A stretch of 64,000 nt of DNA from contig NZ_BNJG01000005.1 in NCBI RefSeq assembly GCF_016587375.1, positions 243,008-307,007 of the forward strand, read 5' to 3'. The DNA comes from Ktedonobacter robiniae (GTDB lineage Bacteria; Chloroflexota; Ktedonobacteria; Ktedonobacterales; Ktedonobacteraceae). This document shows positions 62,687 to 64,000 of the stretch, one piece after another. Numbering within the stretch: position 1 is the first letter of the stretch; each line of letters starts with the position of its first letter. A program made the translations under genes and the position numbers. Under the pieces are notes generated by a model that saw only the letters and a program-made list of their open reading frames with translations, made no database searches and was not told where the DNA came from.

Positions 62687-62983
62687 ATGCCTGCAACTCT
62701 CGAGGAGAAGGAGTCACGTCTGGCTCCACGCAGCCTTGTCGTGCGCCGCCGTCCGATGTCGTCACCAGGAAAAGCGCCAGCGGTCCAGACAGCGCGTGCA
62801 TCTCAGTTCGCCAAACCACGGGTGCAGCGCCCTGTTCCCACCGAAGAGGTCCCGGAATTCTTGCGGGAGGCCTCGCCACAGCCAAAGATGTCCCGAGGAG
62901 GGAGCTGGCTCCTGCCTCTTGGGCTGGGGATGTTGTGTGCGCTGCTGCTCGCCCTCGCGGGTCTGTGGTGTCACCTGGAGTAG
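62687..62983 (+). CDS. hypothetical single-pass membrane protein
   Basis: Ninety-eight residues from the ATG behind AAAGGAGGGAACC. A basic, proline-rich N-terminal part (SRLAPRSLVVRRRPMSSPGK, FAKPRVQRPVPTEEVPEFL) is followed by one membrane helix at about 75-94 (LLPLGLGMLCALLLALAGLW). The topology would leave the long part in the cytoplasm. It lies seven bases before the next gene, so the two are translated from one message. No family recognised. Confidence 0.6.
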   Translation: MPATLEEKESRLAPRSLVVRRRPMSSPGKAPAVQTARASQFAKPRVQRPVPTEEVPEFLREASPQPKMSRGGSWLLPLGLGMLCALLLALAGLWCHLE

Positions 62984-62990
62984 TACGTTC

Positions 62991-63308
62991 ATGGACGATG
63001 TGCGCTATGGATATCCGCGAACGACGCACGTCGACCACATCGTCGGCCATGAACTGGATCCACGCGTGCCAACTCACTTTACGGCTCTGAACCTCAGAGG
63101 CCAGGTGGTCATCTTTGAGGTGCCCGGCGGTGATCCAGAACACGCCCGACTCCTACAAGGCCCTCATCTTGTTGGGACTGGCGCGGATCTGGCCCCGGTT
63201 CTGCTGACCTTCTCAGGCGATGCAAAGCATCCTGATCTGGTGGTGACGGTCAATGGGTTGCAGGTGCTGTTTCACAACACCGGAACGAGCTATGCGCCAA
63301 TGCGGTAG
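62991..63308 (+). CDS. hypothetical protein, partner of the preceding gene
   Basis: A 105-residue protein from MDDVRYGYPRTTHVDHIVGH, with THFTALNLRGQVVIFEVPGG, HLVGTGADLAPVLLTFSGDA and LVVTVNGLQVLFHNTGTSYA. It is rich in predicted beta strands and has no membrane segment. Gene order suggests a joint role with the membrane protein upstream. No function can be assigned. Confidence 0.55.
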   Translation: MDDVRYGYPRTTHVDHIVGHELDPRVPTHFTALNLRGQVVIFEVPGGDPEHARLLQGPHLVGTGADLAPVLLTFSGDAKHPDLVVTVNGLQVLFHNTGTSYAPMR

Positions 63309-63579
63309 AGAAACGAGGACAATCGGCACCACACCAGCAGGGTATTGCCCCTCACGGTCATCGTGGAGTTGGTGCCTTCGAAACGCACGTTTCCAGTTTC
63401 CTCTGTATCCCCATGCCTCAAGGCAGGGGTCTTACGCTCAGTCTCATTTCTTCTCGCGTAACACCTCCATTCCTCTTTTTCTGCGTTCCGTTCTTGCGGA
63501 GGAAGAGCATGTTCCTTTGTTCCTACTTGACAGTAACGAAGGAACATTTTATACTGAGGAGAGAAGAAGATGATGCCGT

Positions 63580-63905
63580 GATGGCGAAGAAGGAGGCGAA
63601 GCAGATGGCGGCGATCTTAGGCTGGGTGCAGCGGCGCTGGAACGAGGTGTTGGAGCCGTGGTGAGTCGTGCCACCGTGGAGCAGAGGTGCAGTTGCGTGA
63701 GGTGTGGGAGCGTGAACTAGACTGGTGGAAGACGCAGCGAGGATTGTCTGGTGACTCGTTGCGCAAACCGATCACGCAGGTGCGGCATTTGATCCGCCTG
63801 TTGCCGGTGACGGAGGACAATAGTTGGAGAATCCCCGGACGAATGAACGAGAGCATATTGGGCTGCGAGTGTTTAACCTGTCGGAGGGGGAATGGGTGCA
63901 GATGA
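63580..63905 (+). pseudogene. probable broken hypothetical gene
   Basis: MAKKEAKQMAAILGWVQRRW-NEVLEPW stops at TGA; a shifted frame continues QLREVWERELDWWKTQRGLS and KPITQVRHLIRLLPVTEDNS. Both halves look protein-like, suggesting one gene with a frameshift near 63665. No family recognised. Confidence 0.3.
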
Positions 63906-64000
63906 ATGCGCGCACCCAGAGTGACGCAGGGAACGTTGAAGCAGCAGGTCTTGCTCAAAGACCCGGACGCCCTGGTGGAGCGAGCCCTGTCGTTGTTGTT
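63906..64000 (+). CDS. possible gene start running off the window
   Basis: An ATG at 63906 opens MRAPRVTQGTLKQQVLLKDP-DALVERALSLL to the window edge. GGAGGGGGAATGGG lies upstream at an imperfect distance. The frame may be the start of a small DNA-binding or transposon protein; nothing more can be said. Confidence 0.25.
   Translation, partial: MRAPRVTQGTLKQQVLLKDPDALVERALSLL

Overview
The window looks like an accessory, transposon-saturated stretch of a soil actinomycete-like Chloroflexota genome (Ktedonobacter type). That assignment is an inference: it rests on the very high density of IS110, IS6, IS21, ISL3, IS4 and IS256 elements, a many-PAS histidine kinase, an ATPase-LuxR regulator, an ECF41-like sigma factor with a SnoaL-like tail, and medium GC. 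No rRNA, tRNA, CRISPR array or cas gene was recognised. Most unique genes are small passengers, and many are broken by insertions whose target sites can be rebuilt by eye.

Layout. 1-1500: end of a minus-strand operon (hydrolase, cupin, broken alcohol dehydrogenase). 1.8-6.2 kb: an IS110 copy inside a dihydrofolate-reductase-family gene, an IS6 relic, an IS21 (IstA/IstB) deletion relic and an ISL3/GlxA chimera. 7.5-11.6 kb: a LuxR-type ATPase regulator and two tandem dihydrofolate-reductase-family paralogues. 11.8-24.1 kb: nested IS elements and cassettes. 24.1-26 kb: a membrane protein and a phosphotransferase. 26.2-30.9 kb: an IS256 element followed by a 5'-truncated dnaE. 31.2-33.2 kb: a cassette end, small ORFs and dinD. 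33.5-48.1 kb: an alpha-amylase gene cut in two by a 13.7-kb cassette that carries a nine-PAS kinase and, between inverted IS4 copies, an ABC transporter and a two-component system. 48-52.7 kb: a recombinase/telomere-resolvase-like fragment, an ECF sigma factor and a second IS110 copy. 52.7-58.8 kb: a Tn7-like tnsA-tnsB-tnsC-tniQ set with a recognisable left end. 59.3-60.8 kb: an inverted duplicate of the sigma-factor region. 60.8-64 kb: poorly coding sequence and two small hypothetical genes.

The most interesting system is a family of at least four transposase-less cassettes: E1 (12309-13948), E2 (18906-23231), E3 (21257-22689) and E4 (33999-47675). All begin TGG(T)AAAT and end with its complement, have repeat-rich ends, make 5-bp target duplications (CCAGC, ACAAG, CTTCC, CGTAG) and carry unrelated passengers (DUF899, a CHC2 zinc finger, a glyoxalase, and signalling plus transport genes). 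They fit the idea of mobile insertion cassettes moved in trans, possibly by an IS21-like transposase. E3 sits in E2, and E2 sits in an IS110-type transposase gene.

A second system is a 1587-bp IS110 element present twice, with an unoccupied copy of one target site still in the window. Both insertions share the target TTTGCCCGAA, and each copy has about 250 nt of conserved non-coding left end that could encode a bridge RNA.
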